A stretch of 64,000 bases of DNA from JAZKID01 sp963714065 (GTDB lineage: Bacteria > Pseudomonadota > Alphaproteobacteria > Rhizobiales > UBA4765): positions 806,001 to 870,000 of the forward strand of contig OY970226.1 in the NCBI GenBank assembly GCA_963714065.1, given 5' to 3'. A program made the translations under genes and the position numbers. Below the pieces are notes generated by a model that worked only from the letters and a program-made list of their open reading frames with translations, searched no databases and was not told the origin of the DNA. Shown piece by piece: positions 52,415 to 61,665 of this stretch. Each line of letters starts with the position of its first letter. The stretch's first letter is position 1.

Positions 52415-53020
52415 TCATCTGCTTCTGGCCGGAACCTGCGCCGCATATTCTGCGACCAATTGTTTATATGTTTCCATTGTTTGGTTTTCTTCCTCTGTCG
52501 GAGACGAAACATAAGTTTCGGCCGGCGTATTTCCATTTTTTCTCTCGTAATAAAACACAACAACCTTGCGATCTTCCAAGAGATAGTAGACAGCCTCTTC
52601 CCAATCCTTATCCGTTGTTACTTTTACCACGACGGGCTGGCGGGCATATCCATTGATACAATTCCGCTCTTGTTCTCGCGATTGTTTCACATCCTCTTTG
52701 GGAGGAAGAGAGCCGGAATAATCGGAATGTCGATCGCTCGCCGGATAGTAATAAGCAGGAATTTCATGTTCGAACGGGTGAAGACAAAGGCATTGTTTAT
52801 CAGCGGTAAAAATGGAAAAATAAGTCTCTCCGTTATCAGTATACATACGCTGGACAGATGCCTCGCCCGCTTTTCCAAAAGGGATGCGCAGTTCTTTATC
52901 AACCTTGCTTTCATTTGCGGGTTTTTGTTGTTCCTGTACCGCTTCGGCAAATGTTTTGTCCGACGGCAGGTTAAATGCATAAGTCGCAGGCACTGCAGAT
53001 GCCGATAAAATCGTGACCAT
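52415..53020 (-). CDS. Secreted protein of unknown function (201 aa)
   Basis: Signal-like N terminus (MVTILSASAVPATYAFNLPS) with start uncertain. Then YTDNGETYFSIFTADKQCLC, VVVKVTTDKDWEEAVYYLLE and a C-terminal helix (ETYKQLVAEYAAQVP). It precedes the peptide gene on the same strand by 86 bp and might belong to the cluster. No family recognised. Confidence 0.6.
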   Translation of the reverse strand: MVTILSASAVPATYAFNLPSDKTFAEAVQEQQKPANESKVDKELRIPFGKAGEASVQRMYTDNGETYFSIFTADKQCLCLHPFEHEIPAYYYPASDRHSDYSGSLPPKEDVKQSREQERNCINGYARQPVVVKVTTDKDWEEAVYYLLEDRKVVVFYYERKNGNTPAETYVSSPTEEENQTMETYKQLVAEYAAQVPARSR

Positions 53021-53184
53021 GGCCGCCTCCCTCGAGTTTAGGCAAGGCTATTCCTCTTTCCGGAAAAGGCAATATGAAAAGGCCATGGCCGCCTGGCCGG
53101 ATTTTTTTAAGAAAAACGGCTTAATCTTGCTGTTTGGAATGTTTCCAAAATCGCATCATGATGCTAGGCAGGCATAACAAATCC

Positions 53185-54417
53185 ATGTCCTACACCGATC
53201 ATTTCACCCACGCCCTTGCCGAGCTTCACGCGCAGAAACGCTATCGTGAATTCATCGACCTTGAGCGTATTGCGGGCCGTTTCCCGAAAGCCATCTGGCG
53301 TAAGGAAAACCAAAACCTGCGCGAGGTGACGGTGTGGTGCTCGAACGACTATCTTGGCATGGGGCAGCACCCGGCCGTGATCGAGGCGCTGGTCGACACG
53401 GCGAAACGTTATGGCGCGGGCGCGGGCGGCACACGCAATATTTCCGGCACCTCGCACCCCGTTGTCATGCTCGAGCAGGAGCTTGCCGACCTGCATGGAA
53501 AAGAAGCCGCTCTCGTTTTCACGTCGGGCTATGTTTCGAATCTTGCCGCCATTTCCACCATTGCAAAACTCATTCCCGACTGCCTGATCCTGTCGGATGC
53601 GATGAACCACAATTCGATGATCGAGGGCGTGCGCGCCTCGGCGCGCGATAAAATCATCTTCCGCCATAACGATACCGCGCATCTGGAAGAACTGCTCAGA
53701 ACCGCCGGTAGGGATCGCAAAAAGCTGATCATTTTCGAAAGCGTCTATTCGATGGACGGCGATATCGCGCCTATCAAACGCATCTGCGATCTGGCGGAGC
53801 ATTACGGCGCCATGACCTATCTCGACGAGGTTCACGCAGTTGGCATGTATGGTCCGCGCGGCGGCGGCATTGCCGAACGCGACGGCGTTATGAACCGCAT
53901 CGACGTGATCGAGGGAACATTGGGCAAGGCCTTCGGCGTGATGGGCGGCTATATCGCAGGAAATGCCACGCTGGTGGATGCCGTGCGCAGCTGCGCGCCG
54001 GGCTTTATTTTCACGACAGCCATGTGCCCCGCCCTGTGTGCGGCAGCCACCGCCTCGATCCGCCATCTGAAAACATCCGCCACCGAGCGCGAACGGCAAC
54101 AGACCAATGCCACGGCATTGAAAACGGTGCTTGTACATGCGGGCCTGCCCATCATGCCTACATCCACGCATATCGTGCCGGTGATGGTGGGCGATGCCGA
54201 ATTATGCAAGGCGGCGAGCGATCGTTTATTGGAAAAACACGGGATCTACATCCAGCCCATCAACTACCCCACCGTACCGCGCGGCACCGAGCGGCTGCGG
54301 CTGACGCCTTCGCCGCTGCACGATGCGCAATTGCAGGCCGAACTGGTGCAAGCGCTTCAGGAAACCTGGCAGGCCCTTGGCCTGAATGATGCGCCGCTGC
54401 GTTTGGCTGCAGAGTAG
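53185..54417 (+). CDS. hemA: 5-aminolevulinate synthase
   Basis: 410 residues from ATG 53185. TVWCSNDYLGMGQHP, GAGAGGTRNISGT, YLDEVHAVGMYGPRG and EGTLGKAFGVMGGYIAG with the PLP-binding Lys are diagnostic. It condenses succinyl-CoA and glycine, the haem entry step of Alphaproteobacteria. It converges with the FixJ-type gene with no gap. Confidence 0.97.
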   Translation: MSYTDHFTHALAELHAQKRYREFIDLERIAGRFPKAIWRKENQNLREVTVWCSNDYLGMGQHPAVIEALVDTAKRYGAGAGGTRNISGTSHPVVMLEQELADLHGKEAALVFTSGYVSNLAAISTIAKLIPDCLILSDAMNHNSMIEGVRASARDKIIFRHNDTAHLEELLRTAGRDRKKLIIFESVYSMDGDIAPIKRICDLAEHYGAMTYLDEVHAVGMYGPRGGGIAERDGVMNRIDVIEGTLGKAFGVMGGYIAGNATLVDAVRSCAPGFIFTTAMCPALCAAATASIRHLKTSATERERQQTNATALKTVLVHAGLPIMPTSTHIVPVMVGDAELCKAASDRLLEKHGIYIQPINYPTVPRGTERLRLTPSPLHDAQLQAELVQALQETWQALGLNDAPLRLAAE

Positions 54418-55029
54418 TCAACTCGCCCGTTTCTGTTCCAGCGTCAGAACAATGCGCACGAGATCGGCGGCATTGCGCGCGCCGAGCTTATCCATGATAC
54501 GCGCGCGATGCACTTCGATGGTGCGCGGGCTGATACCGAGCTGCCGCCCCGCCTCCTTGTTGGAAGCGCCGGTCGTGATCAGTTTCATGACATCGCGCTC
54601 GCGCGGCGTCAGAACTGTGCTTACGGGAAAATCGACGACGGAGTTTTCTCTTGTTTTGACTGCCACGCCATATGAGATCGCTTCCTGCACGCGCTTCAGG
54701 AAACTATCGATGTCGAAGGGCTTTTCGATGAAATCGAAAGCGCCCCATTTCATGGCCTGAACGGCGGTGCGGATATCCGATGAATCCGACGTGATGATGA
54801 CGGGTGCGGGATAGCCCTGTTCGTGGAGTATATGGAGAACCTCGATCCCGGAAGGCTGCGGCATCTGCAGGTCGAGGATCAGGCAGGCGGGCGGGTCCAG
54901 AGAGACCGCAGACAGAAAATGGGCGCCGCTGTCGAAGCATTCCACCCGAAAGCCTTCCAGCATGAACAGCGTGGTTAGCGCGTTACGGACCACGGCATCG
55001 TCATCGACGATATAGATGCATTGCGACAT
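54418..55029 (-). CDS. FixJ-type response regulator
   Basis: 203 residues. Receiver domain: YIVDDDAVVRNALTTLF acidic pocket, LILDLQMPQ with the phosphorylated Asp, and IEKPFD with the conserved Lys. Output: LTPRERDVMKLITTGASNKE and GISPRTIEVHRARIMDKLGA, a LuxR/FixJ helix-turn-helix. No kinase is adjacent; the PAS kinase at 27 kb has no receiver partner but a link is unproven. Confidence 0.92.
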   Translation of the reverse strand: MSQCIYIVDDDAVVRNALTTLFMLEGFRVECFDSGAHFLSAVSLDPPACLILDLQMPQPSGIEVLHILHEQGYPAPVIITSDSSDIRTAVQAMKWGAFDFIEKPFDIDSFLKRVQEAISYGVAVKTRENSVVDFPVSTVLTPRERDVMKLITTGASNKEAGRQLGISPRTIEVHRARIMDKLGARNAADLVRIVLTLEQKRAS

Positions 55030-55189
55030 TCGGCGCTCCTGTTCTTAAGATTATAGAATCCTGCGAAGAGGGGAGGAGAAGGATTACAACTAAAGGTTGT
55101 ATAAATTAAGTGATTCTCGCAATAGGAAAGTTGCGTTGTGCAAAAATACTTTCTGTAAAGAAGACAAAGACGGCTTTGGGAGGGCCGAT

Positions 55190-56134
55190 ATGACCATTCG
55201 CTACTTTCCTGTCGAGGAGGCCGAAGATCTGCGCAAGCTCAATAAGTCCATTCTTGCGGAGATGAACACTTATCCTGACCCCTGGGCTTTTCCCCCATCG
55301 CGCGGCCGCGAGCTGAGCAAACAGGGCAAGGGCGTTTTTCCGCCGCAGAAAACCAGCAGCGATGCCAAAACCCTGTCTATCCCCGGTTTACGCGGCGATA
55401 TCGGCCTGCGAATCCTGCGCCCTTTCGTAAAGCCGCGCGGCGTTTATTTGCATTTTCATTCCGGCGGCTGGATTTTCGGCGCAAACGACATGCAGGACGA
55501 GCAACTGGAGCGCATTGTCGACAATACGGGCCTTGCCGTCGTCTCCGTCGATTACAAGCTTGCGCCGGAATATCCTTACCCGGCCGCGCCCGACGATTGC
55601 GAAATGGCGGCCTTATGGCTGCTGAAGGAAGCCAAGGCTCTTTTCGGCATCGAGAAATTCGCGATCGGCGGCGAATCCGTCGGCGCGCATCTGGCCGCAC
55701 TCACCTTGCTGCGCCTGCGCGATATTCACACGCTGATGCCTTTTATCGCAGCCAATCTCAATGCCGGGATCTACGATTTGTCGCTCACCCCTTCCGCGCG
55801 CAACTGGGGCACCGAACGCCTGATCGTGCAGACAAGGGGCATCGAAAAAGCCATATCCGCTTTCGTGCCGAAAGGCTTCGACCTGCGCGACCCGGATATT
55901 TCGCCGCTCTATGCCCATCTGAACGAACTGCCGCCGGCACTATTCAATGTGGGTACGCGCGATCCCTGCCTCGACGACACATTGTTCATGTATAGCCGCT
56001 GGATAGCGGTCGGCAATATGGCGGAGCTGACGGTTACGCCCGACGGCTGCCACATGTTCCAGAGGTTTTTCACGCCGTCCGGCATCGCCTGCATGGAGCG
56101 GCAGGAAAATTTCCTGAAGAAATTCTTCGTTTAG
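55190..56134 (+). CDS. Alpha/beta hydrolase, HSL-like
   Basis: 314 residues from ATG 55190 (GGGAGGGCCGAT upstream). YLHFHSGGWIFGAND is the oxyanion HGGG-type loop (Gly to Ser in second place), VSVDYKLAPEYPYPAAPDD follows, and IGGESVGAHLA holds the nucleophilic Ser. It probably cleaves short acyl esters. Its end overlaps that of the FadJ-like gene. Confidence 0.88.
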   Translation: MTIRYFPVEEAEDLRKLNKSILAEMNTYPDPWAFPPSRGRELSKQGKGVFPPQKTSSDAKTLSIPGLRGDIGLRILRPFVKPRGVYLHFHSGGWIFGANDMQDEQLERIVDNTGLAVVSVDYKLAPEYPYPAAPDDCEMAALWLLKEAKALFGIEKFAIGGESVGAHLAALTLLRLRDIHTLMPFIAANLNAGIYDLSLTPSARNWGTERLIVQTRGIEKAISAFVPKGFDLRDPDISPLYAHLNELPPALFNVGTRDPCLDDTLFMYSRWIAVGNMAELTVTPDGCHMFQRFFTPSGIACMERQENFLKKFFV

Positions 56135-58332
56135 GCCGCCTTGGCGGCGGGCGGCGCGAAACGCGCGTAGAAAGTTTCGCCTTTGGCCGCCATCTCGAGC
56201 AAAAGTTTCGGAGGCTGAAAGCGCGCGCCATGTTTTACGCTAAGTTTTTCGCTGAGCGCTACGAAGGTCTTCGCGCCCATGCTGTCGATCCAGGAAATGG
56301 GACCGCCGGAGAAGGGAGCAAAGCCGAACCCGAAAATGGCGCCGATATCGGCCTCGCGCATATCGGTGACGACGTTTTCCTCGATGCAGCGGACCGCCTC
56401 CAGCGCCTGTGTGACGAGGAAGCGCTGCTGCAGCTCCACGCAGTCGAAGCTTTCGACCTGCTTGGACGGGAAGATTTTTTCAAGTTCCGGCCATAGCCGT
56501 TTCTTGTCGTTTTTCGGATAGTCGTAAAAACCGGCGCCGGATTTGCGCCCGAGGCGTTTTTTCTCCTCGACCAGCAGACGCACTTGGCTCTCCTGCTCGG
56601 GTGCGGCGAACAGATTGCCGCCTTCCGCCTTCGTTGCCTGAATGATTTTCCACACCAGATCGATGCCGACTTCATCATAAAGCGCGAGCGGACCGACCGG
56701 CATGCCGGCCTGGCGCGCGAGATTTTCGATCAGGGCCGCAGGCACGCCCTCGTTCAACATGGCATTGCCTTCGCGCAGATAATTGCCGACGCATCTGTTG
56801 GCATAAAACCCGCGCGTATCGTTCACCACGATTGGCGTTTTCTTGATCAGCTTGACATAATCGAGCGCGACAGCCAGCGCCTTCTCACCTGTTTCCTTGC
56901 CCATGATGATCTCGACCAGTTGCATCTTGTCGACCGGCGAAAAGAAGTGAATGCCGATGAAATCTCTTGGTCGCTCGAACATTGAGGCCAAAGAGGTGAT
57001 AGGTAGCGTCGAGGTGTTGGAGCCAAAAATAATGTCTTTTCCAATCACAGCTGCCGTTTTTGCAAAAGCTTCGGCCTTTACCTTGCGGTCTTCGAACACG
57101 GCTTCCACGACAAGATCGACATCCTTCAACGCGCCATAATCCGCAGCAGGCGTAATGCGCGCAAGCAACGCTTCTTTATCGGCCGTTTTCGCCCTGCCCT
57201 TCATCACAAGGTCCGACATCAATTTTTCGCAATGTGCCTTGCCTTTGTCGGCTGATTCCTGATCGCGATCGATCAGCACGACATCGAGGCCCGCCTTCGC
57301 AGAAACATAGGCGATGCCGGCGCCCATGAAGCCGGCACCCAACACGCCGATTTTCTTGAGATTTGTTTTTGGAACCGAAGCCGGGCGACGCGCGCCCTTG
57401 TTGATCTCCTGCAAGGAGAGGAAAAAGGTGCGGATCATCGCCGCTGCTTCCTTCGTCTGCAGCAGGTAGACGAAATAACGCAGCTCAATCTTAAGCGCTA
57501 GATCGAACGGCACCAGCAGGCCTTCATAGGCCGCGCGCAGCAGCATCTGCCCGGCCGGATAGTTGTTATAAGTTTCCTTGCGCAGCAGCGCGGATGCCGG
57601 CGGCCATACCTGCATGCCGCCCGCCGAATAGACCGGGCCGCCTGGGGCTTTAAATTTTTCCTCATCCCATGGCGCTTTTGCGTTCGGATTTGCCTTCACC
57701 CATTCCTTCGCCGTCTCAACTAGTTTTTCTTTCGGCACGATAGCGTTGAGAAGTTTCAGCGAAAGCGCTTTTTCAAGGCTCAATTCCTTGCCTTGCAGCA
57801 GCGCCTGCAGCGCGTCTTGCGTATTCAGAAGCCGCATCATGCGCGTGGTGCCGCCGGCGCCCGGCAGCAGGCCGATTTTCACTTCCGGCAAACCGACCTT
57901 GGCGGACGGATTTTCGGCAGCAAAGCGCGCATGCGCAGCTAAGGAAACTTCCCAGCCGCCGCCCATTGCCGTGCCGGTAAGCGCAACAGCAACCGGCTTT
58001 TTCGCCTGCTCCATTTTGCGGAATACTTTCGAGAGGCGTGCGGACTGATCGAACAGATATTGCGCGGCCGCAACATCGCCCTTTTGTGCGCGGATTTTTT
58101 CGCTCTCATTGCGCAGATGCGCGAGCATGGAAATATCGGCACCGCCGCAGAACGTGTCCTTGCCCGAAGTCAGCACAAGACCCTTGATGGCGGCATCATT
58201 CGGAAATTTTTCGATGAAGGATTCGAACTCGGACAGCGAGCTTTCGTCCCACACATTCATGCTTTTTCCTGGCATGTCCCAGGTAAGAAGTGCGATGCCG
58301 TCCTTGTCGATATCGAGCGTGAAGTTTTTCAT
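56131..58332 (-). CDS. Fatty-acid oxidation multifunctional enzyme (FadJ/FadB-like)
   Basis: 733 residues. Enoyl-CoA hydratase half: LTSGKDTFCGGADISMLA and LTGTAMGGGWEVSLAAHARF. Dehydrogenase half: KKIGVLGAGFMGAGIAYVSA near 327, the NAD-binding loop, then FSPVDKMQLVEIIMG and VVNDTRGFYANRCVGNYLRE. It catalyses hydration and oxidation of enoyl-CoA. Co-transcribed with the thiolase. Confidence 0.95.
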   Translation of the reverse strand: MKNFTLDIDKDGIALLTWDMPGKSMNVWDESSLSEFESFIEKFPNDAAIKGLVLTSGKDTFCGGADISMLAHLRNESEKIRAQKGDVAAAQYLFDQSARLSKVFRKMEQAKKPVAVALTGTAMGGGWEVSLAAHARFAAENPSAKVGLPEVKIGLLPGAGGTTRMMRLLNTQDALQALLQGKELSLEKALSLKLLNAIVPKEKLVETAKEWVKANPNAKAPWDEEKFKAPGGPVYSAGGMQVWPPASALLRKETYNNYPAGQMLLRAAYEGLLVPFDLALKIELRYFVYLLQTKEAAAMIRTFFLSLQEINKGARRPASVPKTNLKKIGVLGAGFMGAGIAYVSAKAGLDVVLIDRDQESADKGKAHCEKLMSDLVMKGRAKTADKEALLARITPAADYGALKDVDLVVEAVFEDRKVKAEAFAKTAAVIGKDIIFGSNTSTLPITSLASMFERPRDFIGIHFFSPVDKMQLVEIIMGKETGEKALAVALDYVKLIKKTPIVVNDTRGFYANRCVGNYLREGNAMLNEGVPAALIENLARQAGMPVGPLALYDEVGIDLVWKIIQATKAEGGNLFAAPEQESQVRLLVEEKKRLGRKSGAGFYDYPKNDKKRLWPELEKIFPSKQVESFDCVELQQRFLVTQALEAVRCIEENVVTDMREADIGAIFGFGFAPFSGGPISWIDSMGAKTFVALSEKLSVKHGARFQPPKLLLEMAAKGETFYARFAPPAAKAA

Positions 58333-59540
58333 CAGACCCTCTCGATAATCGTGGCCGAGCCCATGCCGGAGCCGATGCAGAAAGTGACGAGACCGGTGAC
58401 AAGATTTCGCCGCTCCATTTCGTCGAGCAGAATGCCGAGCGCCATCGCGCCGGTTGCACCCAAAGGATGTCCCATGGCGATGGCGCCACCATTTACATTC
58501 GCGCGCGACATATCGAGATCGAAAGCCTGTAGAAAGCGTAGCACCACCGATGAAAACGCTTCGTTGATTTCGATCAGATCGATATCGGAGATTTTCATCC
58601 CGGCTTTTTTCAAAACTTTTTGCGTGACATGTTCGGGCCCCGTCAGCATCAGCCCCGGATCGGAGCCGATATGCGCATAAGCCTTGATGCGCGCGCGCGG
58701 CTTCAGGCCAGCAGCCTTTCCGCCTTCCGCATTGCCGATCAGCACGGCGCTCGCGCCATCCGAAATCTGCGACGAATTGCCGGCATGATGCACATGATTG
58801 ACGCTTTCCACTTCCGGATGCGACTGGATCGCCACCGCATCGAAGCCGCCCATCTCGCCCATCAGCGCGAAAGAAGGCTGAAGCTGCGCAAGGCTTTGCA
58901 TATTCGTATCAGGCCGCACGCCTTCGTCTTTTGTCAAAATGGGAAGGCCGTTGATATCCGTGACAGGTACGAGCGATTTTACAAAGCGGTTGTCGTTTTG
59001 TGCCGCAAGCGCACGCTTGTGGCTTTCGACCGCAAACGCATCGGCATCGTCGCGCGAAAAACCGTATTTCGTCGCGATCAGATCTGCCGCAACACCCTGC
59101 GGCACGAAATAGCTTTTAATAGCAATCGCAGGATCGACCGCCCATACCGCACCCGACATACCCATGCCGATACGTGACATGCTCTCGGCTCCGCCCGCGA
59201 TCACGAGATTGTCGGCATTCGCCTTCACCTGGCTTGCCGCGAAATTCACGGCCTCAAGCCCGGAGGCGCAAAAGCGGTTGATCTGTACGCCGGGCACCGA
59301 AACATCGTAATCGGCGCAAATGGCCGCCATGCGCGGCAGATCGCCGCCTGCCTCGCCGACGGGATCGACAATGCCGAGGATGACATCGTCGACCAGTTTC
59401 GTATCGAGATTGTTGCGTTTCCTGAGAGCGCGCAGGGTTTGCGCGGAAAGCTCGAGCGCCGTCACTTCATGCAAGCTCCCGTCCTTCTTGCCGCGCCCGC
59501 GCGGCGTGCGTACGTGATCGAAAATGAAGGCTTCAGACAT
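58332..59540 (-). CDS. Acetyl-CoA acyltransferase (thiolase)
   Basis: 402 residues. INRFCASGLEAVNFAASQVK carries the acyl-accepting Cys near residue 90, NVNGGAIAMGHPLGATGAM the His, and FCIGSGMGSATIIE the second Cys. The stop overlaps the FadJ-like start, so the two encode one beta-oxidation complex. Confidence 0.95.
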   Translation of the reverse strand: MSEAFIFDHVRTPRGRGKKDGSLHEVTALELSAQTLRALRKRNNLDTKLVDDVILGIVDPVGEAGGDLPRMAAICADYDVSVPGVQINRFCASGLEAVNFAASQVKANADNLVIAGGAESMSRIGMGMSGAVWAVDPAIAIKSYFVPQGVAADLIATKYGFSRDDADAFAVESHKRALAAQNDNRFVKSLVPVTDINGLPILTKDEGVRPDTNMQSLAQLQPSFALMGEMGGFDAVAIQSHPEVESVNHVHHAGNSSQISDGASAVLIGNAEGGKAAGLKPRARIKAYAHIGSDPGLMLTGPEHVTQKVLKKAGMKISDIDLIEINEAFSSVVLRFLQAFDLDMSRANVNGGAIAMGHPLGATGAMALGILLDEMERRNLVTGLVTFCIGSGMGSATIIERV

Positions 59541-59550
59541 TACTCTCTCC

Positions 59551-59612
59551 CGTCATCCTCGGGCTTGTCCCGAGGATCTTATGAGATGCTCGCAACAAGT
59601 GCGAGCATGACG
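59551..59612. repeat. Palindromic intergenic repeat of alphaproteobacterial type
   Basis: Starts CGTCATCCTCGGGCTTGTCC, ends GAGCATGACG; CCTCGGG/CCCGAGG and ATGCTCGCA/TGCGAGCAT form two hairpins inside an outer CGTCAT/ATGACG pairing. CGTCATCCTCGGGCTTG-type elements are widespread in this class. Confidence 0.75.
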
Positions 59613-59626
59613 ATTTATTTCCCATC

Positions 59627-61402
59627 TCAAAACTCGTTTGCTGCAAGCTGCATCATCGTATCGGAGCCGGACGAAATGCGCGCAAGATGCGCGCCTGCTT
59701 CCGGCAGCACGCGCTCGTTGAAATAGCGCGCGGTGAGAAGCCTGTTCGCATAAAACGGATCGCCCGATTTCGGCAGCGCCGCCTTCGCGGAAAGCGCGCC
59801 CATATAAGAGAGCGCGACGAGCCCAAAGAGATGCATGAAATCGACGGAACCCGCGCCCGCATTGTCGGGTTTAGACATCGCGTTATGCATGAACCACATT
59901 GCCGCCTGCTGCAGCGTTTGCACGGCGGCCTCGAGCGGCTGCACATAAGGAGCCATGTCCGCACCCTTGTTATCGTTGACGAAGCCTTGCACTTCGGAGC
60001 AGAAGGTCATGAAAGCGCGGCCGCCGTCGCGCGGCAATTTACGGCCGACCAGATCGAGCGCCTGCACGCCGTTTGCGCCTTCGTAAATCATACTGATGCG
60101 CGCATCGCGCACATATTGGCTCATGCCGTGCTCTTCGATATAGCCGTGGCCGCCGAAAATCTGCTGCGCATTCACCGCATTCTCGAAGCCCTTGTCGGTG
60201 AGAACGCCTTTCAGCACCGGCGTGAGCAGGCTCATCATGTCCGAGGCATATTGTTTTTCTGCTTCATCCTGGGAGCGATGCGAAATATCGCCCTTCAGCG
60301 CCGTCCAGATGACGAGCGCGCGCGCCGCCTCGTTGAAGGAGCGCATATTCATCAGCATGCGGCGGATATCGGGATGCACGATCAGCGGATCGGCAGGCTT
60401 GCCGGGTTCTTTCGCGCCGGAAAGCGCACGACCCTGCACGCGCTCGTTCGCGTAATGCGCGGCGTTCTGATAGGCGATTTCGGATTGCGACAACCCCTGA
60501 ATAGCAACGCCCAGGCGCGCCTCGTTCATCATTACGAACATGGCGTTGAGGCCTTTATTTTCAGCGCCGACCAGCCAGCCCGTTGCATCATCGTAATTCA
60601 TGACGCAGGTAGCATTGCCGTGAATGCCCATTTTGTGCTCGATCGCGCCGCAAGTGACCGCGTTGCGCGTGCCCAATGAGCCGTTCTCGTTCACCAGCAT
60701 TTTCGGCGCGACAAATAATGAAATGCCTTTCGTACCCTCCGGCGCGCCTTCGATGCGTGCCAGTACAAGATGAATAATATTCTCGGCCATATCGTGCTCG
60801 CCAGCGGAGATGAAGATCTTGGTGCCGGTGATTTTATAGGAACCATCAGCCTGTTTTACGGCTTTTGTTTTCAACAAGCCTAAATCCGTGCCGCAATGCG
60901 GCTCGGTGAGATTCATCGTGCCGGTCCACTCGCCGGAAATCATTTTGGGAAGATATTTTTGTTTCTGCGCATCGGAGCCATGAATTTGCAGCGCCGCAAT
61001 CGCGCCCTGCGTCAGGCCCGGATACATGGAGAGCGCCATATTCGCAGAGCAGCAGAATTCGTTGACAACCGCAGCCAGCGTTGCAGGAAGCCCTTGCCCG
61101 CCATAGGCTGGATCTGCGCTGATGCCGTTCCAGCCGCCCTGCACATAAGCATCATAGGCGGCCTTGAAACCGTCCGGCGTTTTCACATCGCCATTATCTG
61201 CGCGCTTGCAGCCCTGTTTATCGCCGGAAAGATTGAGCGGAAGAAAGGTTTCCTCGGCAAGCTTGGCGCTCTCATTAAGCACGGCCTCCAGCATATCAGG
61301 CGTGAGATCGGAAAAGCCCGGCAGATTGCCGTAACGTTCGATCCCGAAAACCTCATTCAGCAAAAATTGCGCCTCGCGCACCGGCGCCTTGTAGATCGGC
61401 AT
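59627..61402 (-). CDS. Acyl-CoA dehydrogenase
   Basis: 591 residues from ATG 61402. MTEPHCGTDLG-like FAD motif (TMNLTEPHCGTDLGLLKTKA), ITGTKIFISAGEHDMAENII, QQIFGGHGYIEEHGMSQYVR and DARISMIYEGANGVQALDLV are family blocks. The C-terminal extension is typical of the large (about 590 aa) subfamily. First step of beta-oxidation; heads the operon with thiolase and FadJ-like genes. Confidence 0.95.
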   Translation of the reverse strand: MPIYKAPVREAQFLLNEVFGIERYGNLPGFSDLTPDMLEAVLNESAKLAEETFLPLNLSGDKQGCKRADNGDVKTPDGFKAAYDAYVQGGWNGISADPAYGGQGLPATLAAVVNEFCCSANMALSMYPGLTQGAIAALQIHGSDAQKQKYLPKMISGEWTGTMNLTEPHCGTDLGLLKTKAVKQADGSYKITGTKIFISAGEHDMAENIIHLVLARIEGAPEGTKGISLFVAPKMLVNENGSLGTRNAVTCGAIEHKMGIHGNATCVMNYDDATGWLVGAENKGLNAMFVMMNEARLGVAIQGLSQSEIAYQNAAHYANERVQGRALSGAKEPGKPADPLIVHPDIRRMLMNMRSFNEAARALVIWTALKGDISHRSQDEAEKQYASDMMSLLTPVLKGVLTDKGFENAVNAQQIFGGHGYIEEHGMSQYVRDARISMIYEGANGVQALDLVGRKLPRDGGRAFMTFCSEVQGFVNDNKGADMAPYVQPLEAAVQTLQQAAMWFMHNAMSKPDNAGAGSVDFMHLFGLVALSYMGALSAKAALPKSGDPFYANRLLTARYFNERVLPEAGAHLARISSGSDTMMQLAANEF

Positions 61403-61665
61403 GAATTCCCCCAAGAAGAATGCCAGAATAGCATGCTCCCGGATTCGCTCCGATTAATGGGGTTGGTAAAGTTTTGACTTCCGGTTTCGCCGCTCATGAC
61501 ACCCAAAACATCTGACAGGGCAATAATTTACAAAAATTTACGAATTGGCAGCGTTTGTTAACGCCCCGTTTACCATAATCCGTAAAGACTTCTTAAGGGT
61601 AGGGCTCTGTGCGAATCCCATGCGGTTTACGCGCAGCCCTAGGGGAAATAAGTGGGACTTAGAGC

